Shown here: positions 16,917-25,621 of the stretch, piece after piece
Layout of the letters: every line of letters starts with the position of its first letter
Position numbering within the stretch: position 1 is the first letter of the stretch
Assembly: GCA_035948315.1 (NCBI GenBank)
Contig: DASZJG010000034.1
Span: forward strand, 62,001-126,000
Source: CAJCJE01 sp035948315
GTDB taxonomy: Bacteria; Actinomycetota; Actinomycetes; Mycobacteriales; Pseudonocardiaceae
Direction of reading: 5' to 3'
DNA length: 64,000 nucleotides
Made by a program: the position numbers and the translations under genes
The notes under the pieces: model-generated
Told to the model about the DNA's origin: nothing
The model's input: only the letters and a program-made list of their open reading frames with translations
Databases searched by the model: none

Positions 16917-19900
16917 CAGCTCGGGCGAAGCCAGAGAGTGACGAAGCCGCCCGGTGCCTGCCCGGCCAGTCGGACCAGTTCCTGGGCGGATCGGGTCTCG
17001 CCGGCCGGCTTGCCGCCGAGCACGTCGTCGACGAGGTCGTCGGTCAGCGGGATGGTTTCGTAGCCCCAGGTGCGGAAGGTTTCCACGACCTCGGTCGGAT
17101 TCGCGCCGCCGTTCTCGATCTCGGCGGGCCAGAACTCGCACAGCACGTCGGGGCGGTCCCGCCGGAGCACGTCGAGCAGGCCGGTCAGGGCGCGGTGGTC
17201 GCGGCCCTGGGCGTCGCACTTGACCAGCCGGACGCGATGTTCGGTGACCGAGGGCACGCCGGCCAGCCGGACGCCGTCGACCTTCTCGCCGAGTTCGCCC
17301 GCATCGACCCGGTGATCACCGCTGTTGCCGAGTTCGCCGGGGTAGACGACGAGTTCGGTGTCGGTGTCCCAGGCGGCAACCGGGAGCACGTGCAGGCCGG
17401 CCAGGTCGCTGCTCGGGATGTTCGCGTGCACGTTGCGGTTGAGCAGGGCGACGGTCGCCTTGCGCGGTTCGACGGCGATCACCGTGCCGGTGGCGCCGAC
17501 GTGCTGGAGGGCGCGAACGGTGAAGTAGCCGACGTGCGCGCCGATGTCGACGAAGGTGTCACCGGGCCGGAGCAGGTGGTCGACCAGGCGTGATTCGGCA
17601 GGCTCCCAGCAGCCGTAGTGCCGTAACCAGGGCAGCATCACGGTGTCGTCGGCGGGCAGCCGCAGCACGCCGACATCGGTGGTCACCGTGGTGGTGGGCT
17701 CGGCGTCGTCGGCCTCGTCGCGGACCACGTGCTCGTTGCGGACCGAGACGTCCAGCGCTCGGACGTGGCCGGCCAGTTCGGCGCTGCGCGTGGCGGCGTC
17801 GGTGGCGACCCGGGTGATCTCGTCGAGGCGCTGGTCGCGCTGGGCGAGCAGGGTCATCACCTTTTCGTCCAGCGCGGTGGTCAGCGCCGCCAGTTGGTCG
17901 GCAAGTTCGGCGACCCGGGCGTCGTGTTGGGCGCTCTGCTTCTCCAGCGCGGCCTCGTAGCCGGCCAGCGTCTGCGCGGTCGCGGTGCGGTATTCGGCGA
18001 GCTGGTCGGTCAGCCGGGACACGGTGTCGCGCAGCGCGCCCTGCTGGCTGTTGCCGCGCTTGTCCAGGTCGGTCAGTTGGCCGCCCAGCTGGCGGATGCT
18101 GGACTCGACACCGTCCACAATGGCGCCGAGCACGGTGCGCTGGTGGAAGTCGTAGTGGTCGATCGCGCGCAGCACGACCTTGCGCAACGCGGGCGCCAGC
18201 GGGACCCGACTCGGCGCGCCGACATCCGCGCGCCAGCGCAGCGCCTCGCGGGCGGCCTCCAGGGCGTCGGTCGCCGCGTTGCCGCTGCCCAGGTGGGTGT
18301 TGCGGGCGACGGCGTTGCCGGCGGCGGGGGTTTCGCGGCGGTCGCGCCACTGCTTGCGCGCGTCCGCGAGACGCTCGGCGACCCAGGTCGCCGCGGCCTG
18401 CTGCGACCGGGCGGACAGCATGAGTTCGCGGGCCAGCATGCCGCGCTTGCGGGCGTTCTCCGGGTCGGCCGCGACCGCGCGCATGGCGTCGACGGCGGCG
18501 TCCTGCGCCGGTTCGGCCCAGCGGGCGTCGGGCGGGTACGGGTAGTTGCCGTCGCCGACCCGGACCAGGCGGTGGGCGACCGGCCAGCCGGTGTCCGCGG
18601 TGAGCACCTCGGCGCTGCCGCTGTAGTCGGTGGCGATCACCGGCAGACCGCGCATCATCGCCTCGGCCACGGTCAGGCCGAAGCCCTCGCTGCGGTGCAG
18701 CGAGACGTAGCAGTCCGCGTCGGTGAACAGCTGGTTGATCTCGTCCTGGCTCAGGTAGCGGTCGACGAGCGTGATGCGCTCGTCGCCGGCCACCGCGAGG
18801 CGCAGCTTCTCCCGGTCGCCCTGGTGCTTGTCACCGTTGATCGACTTGATGACGAAGCGGACGTCGTCCCGGTTCTCGAACGCGGCCTGGAAGGCACGAA
18901 CGGCGCCGAGCGGGTTCTTGCGCTCGAAGATGCTGTTGTAATCGAACATGAACAGGAACGTGGTCACGTTCGACGCGGTCGTTGTCTCAGTGGTCTTCTC
19001 CGGCGGATCGCCGTGCCACGGGTCGCGCACGGGAACCGGGAAGACGCGGACCGGCACCGGCGAGTCGACCGCGATGGCGGCGCGGCAGAACTCGCTGATC
19101 GTCCACACCTCGTCGACATCCGCGAACGAGGACGTCATCCACTTCGGAAACTCGGCGAGCTCCCAGGACCACACGCCGATCACGTAGCGGTCGTCCACGA
19201 GTTCCGGATGCCTGCGCACGGACGGCTTGATCATGTCCGCGTTCACGCACAGCACGCTGACCGGATAGCGCGGCTCGGTGGCGAGGTCGGCCGGCAGCGG
19301 ATGGCCGGTCCGGTTGGCCACCGCCGTCTCCTCGACCGCCATCGCGGCCGGCAGACCGGCGTCGCGGACCGCGTCGAGCACGAGCCTGCCCATCTCCCCG
19401 ACGCCGAGTTCGGCGCTGAAGTAGCCGTAGAGGTTCGCGCCCGCCTCGTCCCGGACCGGTACCACGCGCGAGCGCGGCAAGGTGGGCACGGCAGAGGGAT
19501 GCAGTTCGCCCTCGGCGATGCCGGAGGTCGCGCACCACTGGCGGTAGGCGTCGAGGTCGGCGCCGAGCGGTTCGGGGAAGGCCCGCTGGAGATCGACGCG
19601 CGAGTGCCACAGCGCGACGGCCCAGCGGTTGCTGCCGGCATCGCGCTGCTCGTCGTCCTCCGGTTCGGCTGCCCAGCGCAGGAATTCGGCTTCGCCATCG
19701 GCGTCGAACGGGCTCGGCGGGTCGGCCTTACCCGTGCGTTCCGCCTCGACCCAGGCGTCGCGGAACATCCGGCGGACCGAGGTGCTCAGCCGGGTGCCGT
19801 CGGACAGCGTCGCCCAGCCGTAGGGCACCGATTCCAGCCGGTCACCGTAGCCCGCGGCGGTCATCTTGGTGCGATAGTCCGTGCACAGCTTGGCGACCTG

Positions 19901-20737
19901 CGGGTACTCGGAGAGCAGCACCCTTGGCTTGTCGGCGAAGTGGGTGGAGAGCAGCCACGGCCGCTCCGGCCGGAAACCGCTGAAGTGGAAGAACCGCAAC
20001 GGCTTCCCGGCCGCGTGCGGCTTTCCGTCCACTGTGGTCAACGGCCGCTGGTAGAGGTTCCAGTAGGCGACGTTGAAACCGGGATCGGTGAGCACGGTGT
20101 GCCGGAACAGGGTCGGCACGTTGTCGACCCACCGCTGGTCGGTGAACATCTGCTCGGCGGGCGCGACGAGCGCGTCGTGCCGAAGCCGCTGCGCCCAGTA
20201 GTCCAGGAACGGCGTGCCCTTGCCGGACACCGCGATGAAGCCGAGGTTGAACACGCCCGAGGCCATGATGTCGGCCTCGGTCGGGCGCAGGCCGTCGCGC
20301 GGCATCGGCTCGGTGACGTGGGGCGTCAGCACGATGTCGTTGGCCAGCGCCAGATCGGCGACATCCGGGAACGGGGCGAACACCTCGATGTCCGGGTCGA
20401 GGTAGATCGCGACGTCGGCCTCGGTCAGCAGCAGGCGCAGCAGCGTCGGCTTGACCGCGGTGGCCAGCTCGGTCACCGAGTACGCGGCGGCCATCCGCTT
20501 GAAGTCCGCTGTGGACAGATCGAGTCGAGCGGGCGTCACGAGTTCGGCGCCTGCCGGGAACCGACGCTGCTTCTCGACGACGTCGGCATCATCGTCGCCG
20601 GTGGCGTCCAGAACGAGCACGCGCAGCACGGCATCGGGATGGTGGCGCAGAAAGGATTCCGCGAGCACGCGCGCCGCTGGCAGGTAGCCCTTGGACACGA
20701 CGGTGCCCGCGGCCACCCGGACCGGACGATCAGTCAT
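16916..20737 (-). CDS. Multidomain double glycosyltransferase, coiled coil and FkbM methyltransferase
   Basis: 1273 residues. Residues 1-290 form a GT-A-like domain with a DPD motif at 114-116 (IYLDPDIEVF) and a conserved AWNLYQR-like acceptor region. Residues about 430-800 form a GT4-type GT-B glycosyltransferase (ELGVGEMGRLVLDAV; FMFDYNSIFERKNPLGAVRAF; SLHRSEGFGLTVAEAMMRG with the E-x7-E pattern near 684-692). Residues about 870-1005 are a predicted coiled coil (IRQLGGQLTDLDKRGNS). Residues 1025-1273 form an FkbM methyltransferase with VDIGAHVGYFT (1063-1073) and VEP (1089-1091). It lacks a signal peptide or membrane helix and probably acts at the inner face on a surface glycan. It overlaps the next gene by 8 bp. 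Confidence 0.9.
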   Translation of the reverse strand: MTDRPVRVAAGTVVSKGYLPAARVLAESFLRHHPDAVLRVLVLDATGDDDADVVEKQRRFPAGAELVTPARLDLSTADFKRMAAAYSVTELATAVKPTLLRLLLTEADVAIYLDPDIEVFAPFPDVADLALANDIVLTPHVTEPMPRDGLRPTEADIMASGVFNLGFIAVSGKGTPFLDYWAQRLRHDALVAPAEQMFTDQRWVDNVPTLFRHTVLTDPGFNVAYWNLYQRPLTTVDGKPHAAGKPLRFFHFSGFRPERPWLLSTHFADKPRVLLSEYPQVAKLCTDYRTKMTAAGYGDRLESVPYGWATLSDGTRLSTSVRRMFRDAWVEAERTGKADPPSPFDADGEAEFLRWAAEPEDDEQRDAGSNRWAVALWHSRVDLQRAFPEPLGADLDAYRQWCATSGIAEGELHPSAVPTLPRSRVVPVRDEAGANLYGYFSAELGVGEMGRLVLDAVRDAGLPAAMAVEETAVANRTGHPLPADLATEPRYPVSVLCVNADMIKPSVRRHPELVDDRYVIGVWSWELAEFPKWMTSSFADVDEVWTISEFCRAAIAVDSPVPVRVFPVPVRDPWHGDPPEKTTETTTASNVTTFLFMFDYNSIFERKNPLGAVRAFQAAFENRDDVRFVIKSINGDKHQGDREKLRLAVAGDERITLVDRYLSQDEINQLFTDADCYVSLHRSEGFGLTVAEAMMRGLPVIATDYSGSAEVLTADTGWPVAHRLVRVGDGNYPYPPDARWAEPAQDAAVDAMRAVAADPENARKRGMLARELMLSARSQQAAATWVAERLADARKQWRDRRETPAAGNAVARNTHLGSGNAATDALEAAREALRWRADVGAPSRVPLAPALRKVVLRAIDHYDFHQRTVLGAIVDGVESSIRQLGGQLTDLDKRGNSQQGALRDTVSRLTDQLAEYRTATAQTLAGYEAALEKQSAQHDARVAELADQLAALTTALDEKVMTLLAQRDQRLDEITRVATDAATRSAELAGHVRALDVSVRNEHVVRDEADDAEPTTTVTTDVGVLRLPADDTVMLPWLRHYGCWEPAESRLVDHLLRPGDTFVDIGAHVGYFTVRALQHVGATGTVIAVEPRKATVALLNRNVHANIPSSDLAGLHVLPVAAWDTDTELVVYPGELGNSGDHRVDAGELGEKVDGVRLAGVPSVTEHRVRLVKCDAQGRDHRALTGLLDVLRRDRPDVLCEFWPAEIENGGANPTEVVETFRTWGYETIPLTDDLVDDVLGGKPAGETRSAQELVRLAGQAPGGFVTLWLRPS

Positions 20738-21932
20738 TCGCCGGCAGCCTCTTCAGTTGGGCGTTGAGCACACTGGTCAGTTCCTGGTCGGCGCTGGCCG
20801 GGTCGGTGCCCTGCACCTGGATGCGTACCACGTAGGCGCCGCTGGAGTACTCGGCGCGCCGCAGCGGGCCGCCCTGCGCGGTGTCCGCGGTCTCGATGGA
20901 CACGCCGACCGGACCGCCGGTCCTGGGCTGCATCGAGTAGCCGACCTCCAGCTGGGCCAGCGACTGCGTGACCGTGGCGGCGTCGGACTGGCTGGCGGTC
21001 TTCACGATCAGCACCAGAACCTTGTTCTGGCCCGAGGTGACATCGCTGAAGTAGGTCTCCCCCGGCGCTCCACTCTGGTACGCGGTGACCTCCTGCTGGG
21101 TCAGGAAGCCGAGCGGGACGACGTCGGTGAACTCGTGCACCGCGTTGGGTGTCTGCGAACCGGAGACCTGCGCCATCGGGCCGGGCGGCGTGGTCGTGGT
21201 GGGCGGCGCCGAATGCGTGGTGCTGCCGGCCTGCTGCTGCGGCGACTTGCCGGAGAACGGCTTGACGACGAAGAAGACCACCGCGAGCGCGGCGATGACG
21301 ACCACGACGCCGACGATGGCGAAGATCTTGCCCTTGCCGCCGCCGCGCTTGTCGAACACCTCGGGCCCCTGCGAGTACCAGGGTTCGTTGCCCCGGCCGC
21401 CCCCGCCCAGCGGCGGGAACTCGCCGCCGGACCACGGCGGAGTGCTGCCGCCCCACAGCGGAGCGTCGTCGGGCTGCTGCTGTTGCTGCGGTCCAGGCTG
21501 CGGCCGGCCGCCGAAACCGGTGACCACCTGGGTCCGCTCGGGATTGTCCGGCGGCTGCTGGGCGACCCGGCCGAAGACCTGGGTGGATTCGTTGCCCCCC
21601 TGCGGCATCTGCTGGCCGGAGACGACCTGCGTCTTGTCCGCGTCGGCGGCGGGCGGGGACTGCTGCGGCGGCGGTGGCGGCTGCGACACCATCTGGGTGC
21701 GGTCGGCCGCACCGGTCGGGATCGGGCCGGATGGCGGGTACTGCTGTCCGCGCGTCCACTGGCTCTGCGGCTGGGCCTGCGGCGGCTGCTGTTGGGGCGC
21801 ACCCCCGGAACCCGCGGTCTGCGCCAGCACGGCGTCGCGCCGATTGCGGTACTCCTCGGCGGTCACCTTACCGGCGGCAAGTTCCTGATCAAGCTGCCGA
21901 AGCTCGTCCTGCCAGTTCACAGGGACAAGCAC
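20730..21932 (-). CDS. Single-pass membrane protein with SHOCT-like N-terminus and TQVV repeats
   Basis: 400 residues. The N-terminus (WQDELRQLDQELAAGKVTAEEYRNRRDAVLA) is a helical SHOCT-like hairpin. Residues 40-200 are Pro/Gln/Gly-rich and contain four similar tetrads: TQMV at 79, TQVV at 101, TQVF at 117 and TQVV at 134. One membrane helix lies at about 203-223, followed by an extracytoplasmic domain rich in Thr/Ser. It is encoded in the glycan operon, overlapping the glycosyltransferase start by 8 bp. A structural or regulatory role in envelope assembly is inferred, and the tetrads could be phosphothreonine sites. Confidence 0.82.
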   Translation of the reverse strand: MLVPVNWQDELRQLDQELAAGKVTAEEYRNRRDAVLAQTAGSGGAPQQQPPQAQPQSQWTRGQQYPPSGPIPTGAADRTQMVSQPPPPPQQSPPAADADKTQVVSGQQMPQGGNESTQVFGRVAQQPPDNPERTQVVTGFGGRPQPGPQQQQQPDDAPLWGGSTPPWSGGEFPPLGGGGRGNEPWYSQGPEVFDKRGGGKGKIFAIVGVVVVIAALAVVFFVVKPFSGKSPQQQAGSTTHSAPPTTTTPPGPMAQVSGSQTPNAVHEFTDVVPLGFLTQQEVTAYQSGAPGETYFSDVTSGQNKVLVLIVKTASQSDAATVTQSLAQLEVGYSMQPRTGGPVGVSIETADTAQGGPLRRAEYSSGAYVVRIQVQGTDPASADQELTSVLNAQLKRLPAND

Positions 21933-22047
21933 CCCCTTGAGGAGAATCGACCGTAGCGGCCACCAAGTGTATGAGACGACGCCATTGTGTACGGCACAGC
22001 CGGTAGTCGACGGTGACTACACCAAATTGACGCCTATGCCGGAGACA

Positions 22048-23361
22048 CTAGCGCATCGGATGACTGGCCAGAGCGGCCTGGATACTGGCGATGACCTGGG
22101 GATCGAGGAAGGGAACATTGCCGTCGGCCAGGTTGCGCTCGACCACTTCCAGCACGATCGTCTTCGCTCCGACCATGGTCTGGATCACCGGCGCCGGCGC
22201 CCCCACCAGATTGCCGTAGTCGATCGCGGTGAGATCGGTGAACACGGCCGGCAGGTAGCGGGTGGTCGCCAGGGTGAAGGAGTCGCCGAGCAGCGCGACC
22301 GGGGTGGTGATCATGCCGGCGGTCGCCGGCGTGCCGAAGTGCGTCGGCGTGGCCAGGCTCTGGACCGACCTGCCGGTGCGGTCGCCGTGCCCGTCCGGGC
22401 TCAGGTGGTAGGTCTGGTCGCTGTTGTTCGCGGTCGCGCCGTTCATCCTGGCCAGGTCCGCCGGTCCGGAGAGGACGGCCGCCCTGCTGGTCCGCCAGCC
22501 GCGGCTGGTGCCGGGGCTGATCGCGTCGGCGACCGCCTGGAGCATGTAGATCGAGCCGAGATCGGCCCAGTGCGTGTCCTGCGGGTAGTAGACCGGCTGC
22601 CGGTTCGCCACGCCCAGCGCCTCAAGGCCGGCCCGCAGGTCGATGGCGCCGCCGGAGCTGGTGACCGCGCTCCAGAACGGGTTGGCCGCGGCGTTCGCGC
22701 AGTCCTTGTTCGGGTAGTCGGCCGGCAGGTACTGCGGGACGACCGTGCTCTTGTCCGGCGCGACCACCAGGACCAACGACCGCCCGGACGCCTCGATCGC
22801 GGAGCGCAGCGAGACGAGTTCGTTGACCGTGGTGCTCAGCGGCTGGGTCGGCGTGCACTTGGAGAGCATGTCCTGGGCGTAGTAGAGCCAGCCGTCGGTG
22901 CCCGCGACCACCTGCGCGGAGTCCTGGCCGACGGTGCTGGAGGGCGGCGGCCCGGCCGTCGGCGCGGTGATCCCGCCCGCGGGGGCCTGCCGGTCGATCC
23001 CGGAGAACGCGGGCGGTTCGCCGAACACGCCGTTGCTGATGCCGTTCTCGGCCTGCACGCCCGCGTTGCGCAGCGGCAGGTGATCGGTCGCCCAGCTGTT
23101 CAGGCCGGTGAAGAAGCCCCAGCCCAGCGACGGGCTCGGGAAGTCGGCGAGGCGGTGGTTCTCGAAGGCGGTCGGCCGCACGCCGAACACGAACGCCAGC
23201 GCCGGCACGAGCAGGAAGACCAGCGCACAGGTGAGTGCGGTGCGCTGCCGGCCGCCGTGCCGAGGCCGGTACAGCGCGTGTTCCTTGGGCAGCAGCGACT
23301 CGTGGATGGGCGGCAGTCCGGCCTGCGGAGCCGGCGACGAATCGGGCTCCGACCTGGTCAC
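22048..23361 (-). CDS. AlgX/AlgJ-type SGNH-like acetyltransferase family protein
   Basis: 437 residues. A cytoplasmic N-terminus is followed by one membrane helix at about 42-62 (LTCALVFLLVPALAFVFGV), so most of the protein is extracytoplasmic. The AlgJ/AlgX SGNH signatures are visible: GTDGWLYYAQDM, YYPQDTHWADLGS (catalytic D-x-H) and LLGDSFTLATTRYL (catalytic Ser). Such proteins O-acetylate exported polysaccharide. It lies upstream of the membrane protein and glycosyltransferase genes in the same direction, and complements the acyltransferase-3 gene at 15780, which lacks an SGNH domain. A two-component acetyl-transfer pathway is a reasonable inference. Confidence 0.88.
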   Translation of the reverse strand: MTRSEPDSSPAPQAGLPPIHESLLPKEHALYRPRHGGRQRTALTCALVFLLVPALAFVFGVRPTAFENHRLADFPSPSLGWGFFTGLNSWATDHLPLRNAGVQAENGISNGVFGEPPAFSGIDRQAPAGGITAPTAGPPPSSTVGQDSAQVVAGTDGWLYYAQDMLSKCTPTQPLSTTVNELVSLRSAIEASGRSLVLVVAPDKSTVVPQYLPADYPNKDCANAAANPFWSAVTSSGGAIDLRAGLEALGVANRQPVYYPQDTHWADLGSIYMLQAVADAISPGTSRGWRTSRAAVLSGPADLARMNGATANNSDQTYHLSPDGHGDRTGRSVQSLATPTHFGTPATAGMITTPVALLGDSFTLATTRYLPAVFTDLTAIDYGNLVGAPAPVIQTMVGAKTIVLEVVERNLADGNVPFLDPQVIASIQAALASHPMR

Positions 23362-23540
23362 GGCGCCAGGCTAGCAAACCGGACTCAGCGTGATGGCCGT
23401 TTCAGGCAACCGCGAGGGGGCCGAGGGCGTCTGAACATGTGTCACCGGATCGGCTGGTTCTCCTCGCCGCTCCGGAGTGGCGGAAAGTCCGGCCGAAGCG
23501 ACGGGGCGCAGGCTGGAGCCAACCACCGGAAGGACCGGCG

Positions 23541-23639
23541 ATGTCGGTTGAGGTGCTGTTGTTGATCGCGGTCGGCGTCGCCTTCGTCGCCCGCCTGGTC
23601 TGGGCGCTGTCCAGGCCGAGCAGGCGGGCGCGGCGCTAG
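23541..23639 (+). CDS. Predicted 32-residue single-helix membrane peptide
   Basis: The ATG at 23541 is preceded by GGAAGGA at good spacing. The peptide is one hydrophobic helix (VEVLLLIAVGVAFVARLVWAL) with an Arg-rich C-terminus (SRPSRRARR). Its TAG shares the palindrome CTAG with the stop of the convergent NarL-type regulator gene. Short membrane peptides of this type are commonly left unannotated. Function unknown; the coding call rests on the ribosome-binding site, composition and position only. Confidence 0.5.
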   Translation: MSVEVLLLIAVGVAFVARLVWALSRPSRRARR

Positions 23640-24316
23640 CGTTTGTTGGGCGTGACCAGGCCCGACTCGTAGGCGAGCACGACCAGCTGGGCGCGGTCGC
23701 GGGCCGCCAGCTTGGTCATGATCCGGCTCACATGCGTGCGCGAGGTGGCCGGGCTGATCACCAGGTGTGCGGCGATCTCGTCGTTGGACATCCCGCCCGC
23801 GACCAGGGCGAGCACTTCCCGTTCCCGCTCGGTGAGCTGGCCGAGCACGTCCGGCGCCGGCCTGCGGTGCTCCGGCCGGGCGACGAACTCCGCGATCAGC
23901 CGCCGGGTGATGGTCGGCGCGAGCAGCGCCTCGCCGTGCGCGACCACGCGCAGCGCGCGGAGCAGGTCGACCGGTTCGGTGTCCTTGAGCAGGAACCCGC
24001 TCGCCCCGCCGCGCAGCGCCTCGAACACGTACTCGTCCACGTCGAACGTGGTCAGCACCAGCACCCGCACGTCGGCCAGGTCCGGGTCCTCGGTGATCTG
24101 CTTGGTCGCGGCCAGTCCGTCCACCCCGGGCATGCGCACGTCCATCACCACCACGTCGGGCCGGGTGCTGCGGGCCAGCGCGACCGCCTCGGCGCCGTCG
24201 GCCGCCTCGCCGACCACCTCGAACCCGTCCTCGGTGTCCAACAGCACCCGGAACCCGGCGCGTACCAGCGCCTGGTCGTCGGCGAGCACCACGCGTACCG
24301 GTGCCTCAGACTCCAT
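23636..24316 (-). CDS. NarL/LuxR-family response regulator
   Basis: 226 residues from ATG at 24316, chosen for its GGAGG. The receiver domain has D13/D14, phospho-acceptor D59 (VVMDVRMPGVDG) and the conserved T and K (LTTFDVDEY; LLKDTEP). The C-terminal LuxR helix-turn-helix runs about 150-215 (LTEREREVLALVAGGMSNDEIAAHLVISPATSRTHVSRIMTKL). It overlaps the kinase gene's 3' end by 11 bp, so kinase and regulator form an operon. The target genes are not evident here; the MFS gene divergent from the kinase is a candidate. Confidence 0.93.
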   Translation of the reverse strand: MESEAPVRVVLADDQALVRAGFRVLLDTEDGFEVVGEAADGAEAVALARSTRPDVVVMDVRMPGVDGLAATKQITEDPDLADVRVLVLTTFDVDEYVFEALRGGASGFLLKDTEPVDLLRALRVVAHGEALLAPTITRRLIAEFVARPEHRRPAPDVLGQLTEREREVLALVAGGMSNDEIAAHLVISPATSRTHVSRIMTKLAARDRAQLVVLAYESGLVTPNKR

Positions 24317-25466
24317 CGGATTCGCCTCCAGCATTGTTGAGTGGCAGCCGGGCCCGCACCACGAACCCGCCGCCGCCAGGCCCGGCCGTGGCCGAACCGC
24401 CGAGTGCCTGCGCCCGCTCGGCCATGCCGCGCAGGCCATTCCCCCCTGAACTGCCTGGATTCGGGGTCCCGCGCCCGTTGTCCTCGATGGTGATGGACAG
24501 CTCGGTCGCGGTACGAGTGAACCTGATCCGGACGGTGTCCGCCTGCTCGGCGTGCCGGACCACGTTGGTCAGCGACTCCTGCACGATCCGGTACGCGGCC
24601 ACGTCGACCGGCGCGGGCAGCGCGTCGACATCGCCTTCGGCGGTGACCGTGAGCCCGGCCGCGGAGGCGGTCGCGATCAGCTCGGGCAGCTGGTGCAGGC
24701 CGGGTGTGGGCGCCCGGCCCTCACCGGAGCGCAGCACGTTCAGCGTGGCGCGCAGGTCGGCAAGGGCGGTGCGACTGGCTTCCTTGATCGCCAGCAGCGC
24801 CGCCTTGGCCTGCTCGGGCCTGCGGTCGGCGACGTGCGCGGCGACGCCGGCCTGCACGTTGATCATGGCGAGGCTGTGCGCGACCACGTCGTGCACCTCG
24901 CGGGCGATCCGCAGCCGCTCCTCCTCGACCCGCCGCTGTTCCTCGGCCTCGGCCCGCGCCCTGGTCGCCAGCCGCGCCGAGCGCTGGGTCCGGGCGGCCG
25001 TGCCGATGGCGACCGCGGCCAGCGCGAGTACCAGCAGGCCGACGTTGGACGGGTCGAGCAGTCCGCGCGGGTTGTGCACCGCGATCAGCACGCCGATGCC
25101 CAGGCACGTCGCGGCCGCCGCGGCACCCGAGACGACCGGGCCCCGGTGGAAGGCGAGCGAGACGAGCAGGAAGACCGGGGCTATCGCGCTGGGACCGGCC
25201 TGGTAGCCGGAGTGGTAGTAGCTGACCACGAACGTGACGCTGACCAGGAACGCGGCCAGCGGAAACGCCCGCCGCTCCAGCACCGGCAGCACGCCCGCGA
25301 TCAACCAGAGCACGCCGAGCGTGCCGATGCCCGGTCCGGGCACGTTGGCGGTGTGGTCGCGCCAGTGCGCGAGGCCGGACGTGACGCCGACCACGAAGAC
25401 GGTGAGCACGATCGTGAACACCACGTCCGCCGGCGCGGGCAGCAGGCGGCGCAGGGATCGTGGCAT
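24306..25466 (-). CDS. NarL-type sensor histidine kinase
   Basis: 386 residues. About four to six N-terminal membrane helices (residues 15-160) form a membrane sensor with little extracytoplasmic sequence. The cytoplasmic part holds HisKA_3 with phospho-acceptor His192 (REVHDVVAHSLAMINVQ) and an HATPase_c domain with ESLTNVVRHA and DNGRGTP..GNGLRGMAERA. It pairs with the NarL-type regulator directly downstream. Small-molecule or envelope stress sensing is typical of this topology; the ligand is unknown. It is divergent from the MFS exporter gene. Confidence 0.93.
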   Translation of the reverse strand: MPRSLRRLLPAPADVVFTIVLTVFVVGVTSGLAHWRDHTANVPGPGIGTLGVLWLIAGVLPVLERRAFPLAAFLVSVTFVVSYYHSGYQAGPSAIAPVFLLVSLAFHRGPVVSGAAAAATCLGIGVLIAVHNPRGLLDPSNVGLLVLALAAVAIGTAARTQRSARLATRARAEAEEQRRVEEERLRIAREVHDVVAHSLAMINVQAGVAAHVADRRPEQAKAALLAIKEASRTALADLRATLNVLRSGEGRAPTPGLHQLPELIATASAAGLTVTAEGDVDALPAPVDVAAYRIVQESLTNVVRHAEQADTVRIRFTRTATELSITIEDNGRGTPNPGSSGGNGLRGMAERAQALGGSATAGPGGGGFVVRARLPLNNAGGESDGV

Positions 25467-25564
25467 GACTGAACGCTACGACATGCGCACCCGTGCGCGC
25501 GTACGTCGACAAGCGCCAGTTGCGGGTACGTAAATCGGCGCGCGCATTAATCGTCAATGGCGAT

Positions 25565-25595
25565 AGGTGTCACGGGAATCATTCATTGGACACCT
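25565..25595. promoter_or_regulatory. Inverted repeat between divergent kinase and MFS genes
   Basis: AGGTGTC at 25565-25571 is repeated in inverse orientation as GACACCT at 25589-25595 (spacing 17) just before the MFS start at 25622. It could be an operator for the adjacent NarL-type regulator or another regulator; no proof. Confidence 0.35.
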
Positions 25596-25621
25596 GAATC
25601 GAGCCAGCTGAAGATGGAGTC

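Noticed and set aside
17729..20767. Very long plus-strand open frame opposite the glycosyltransferase gene
   Set aside because: It is the mirror of a GC-rich coding strand; the translation is low-complexity Arg/Gly/Val-rich and lacks domains, while the minus-strand protein has clear motifs.
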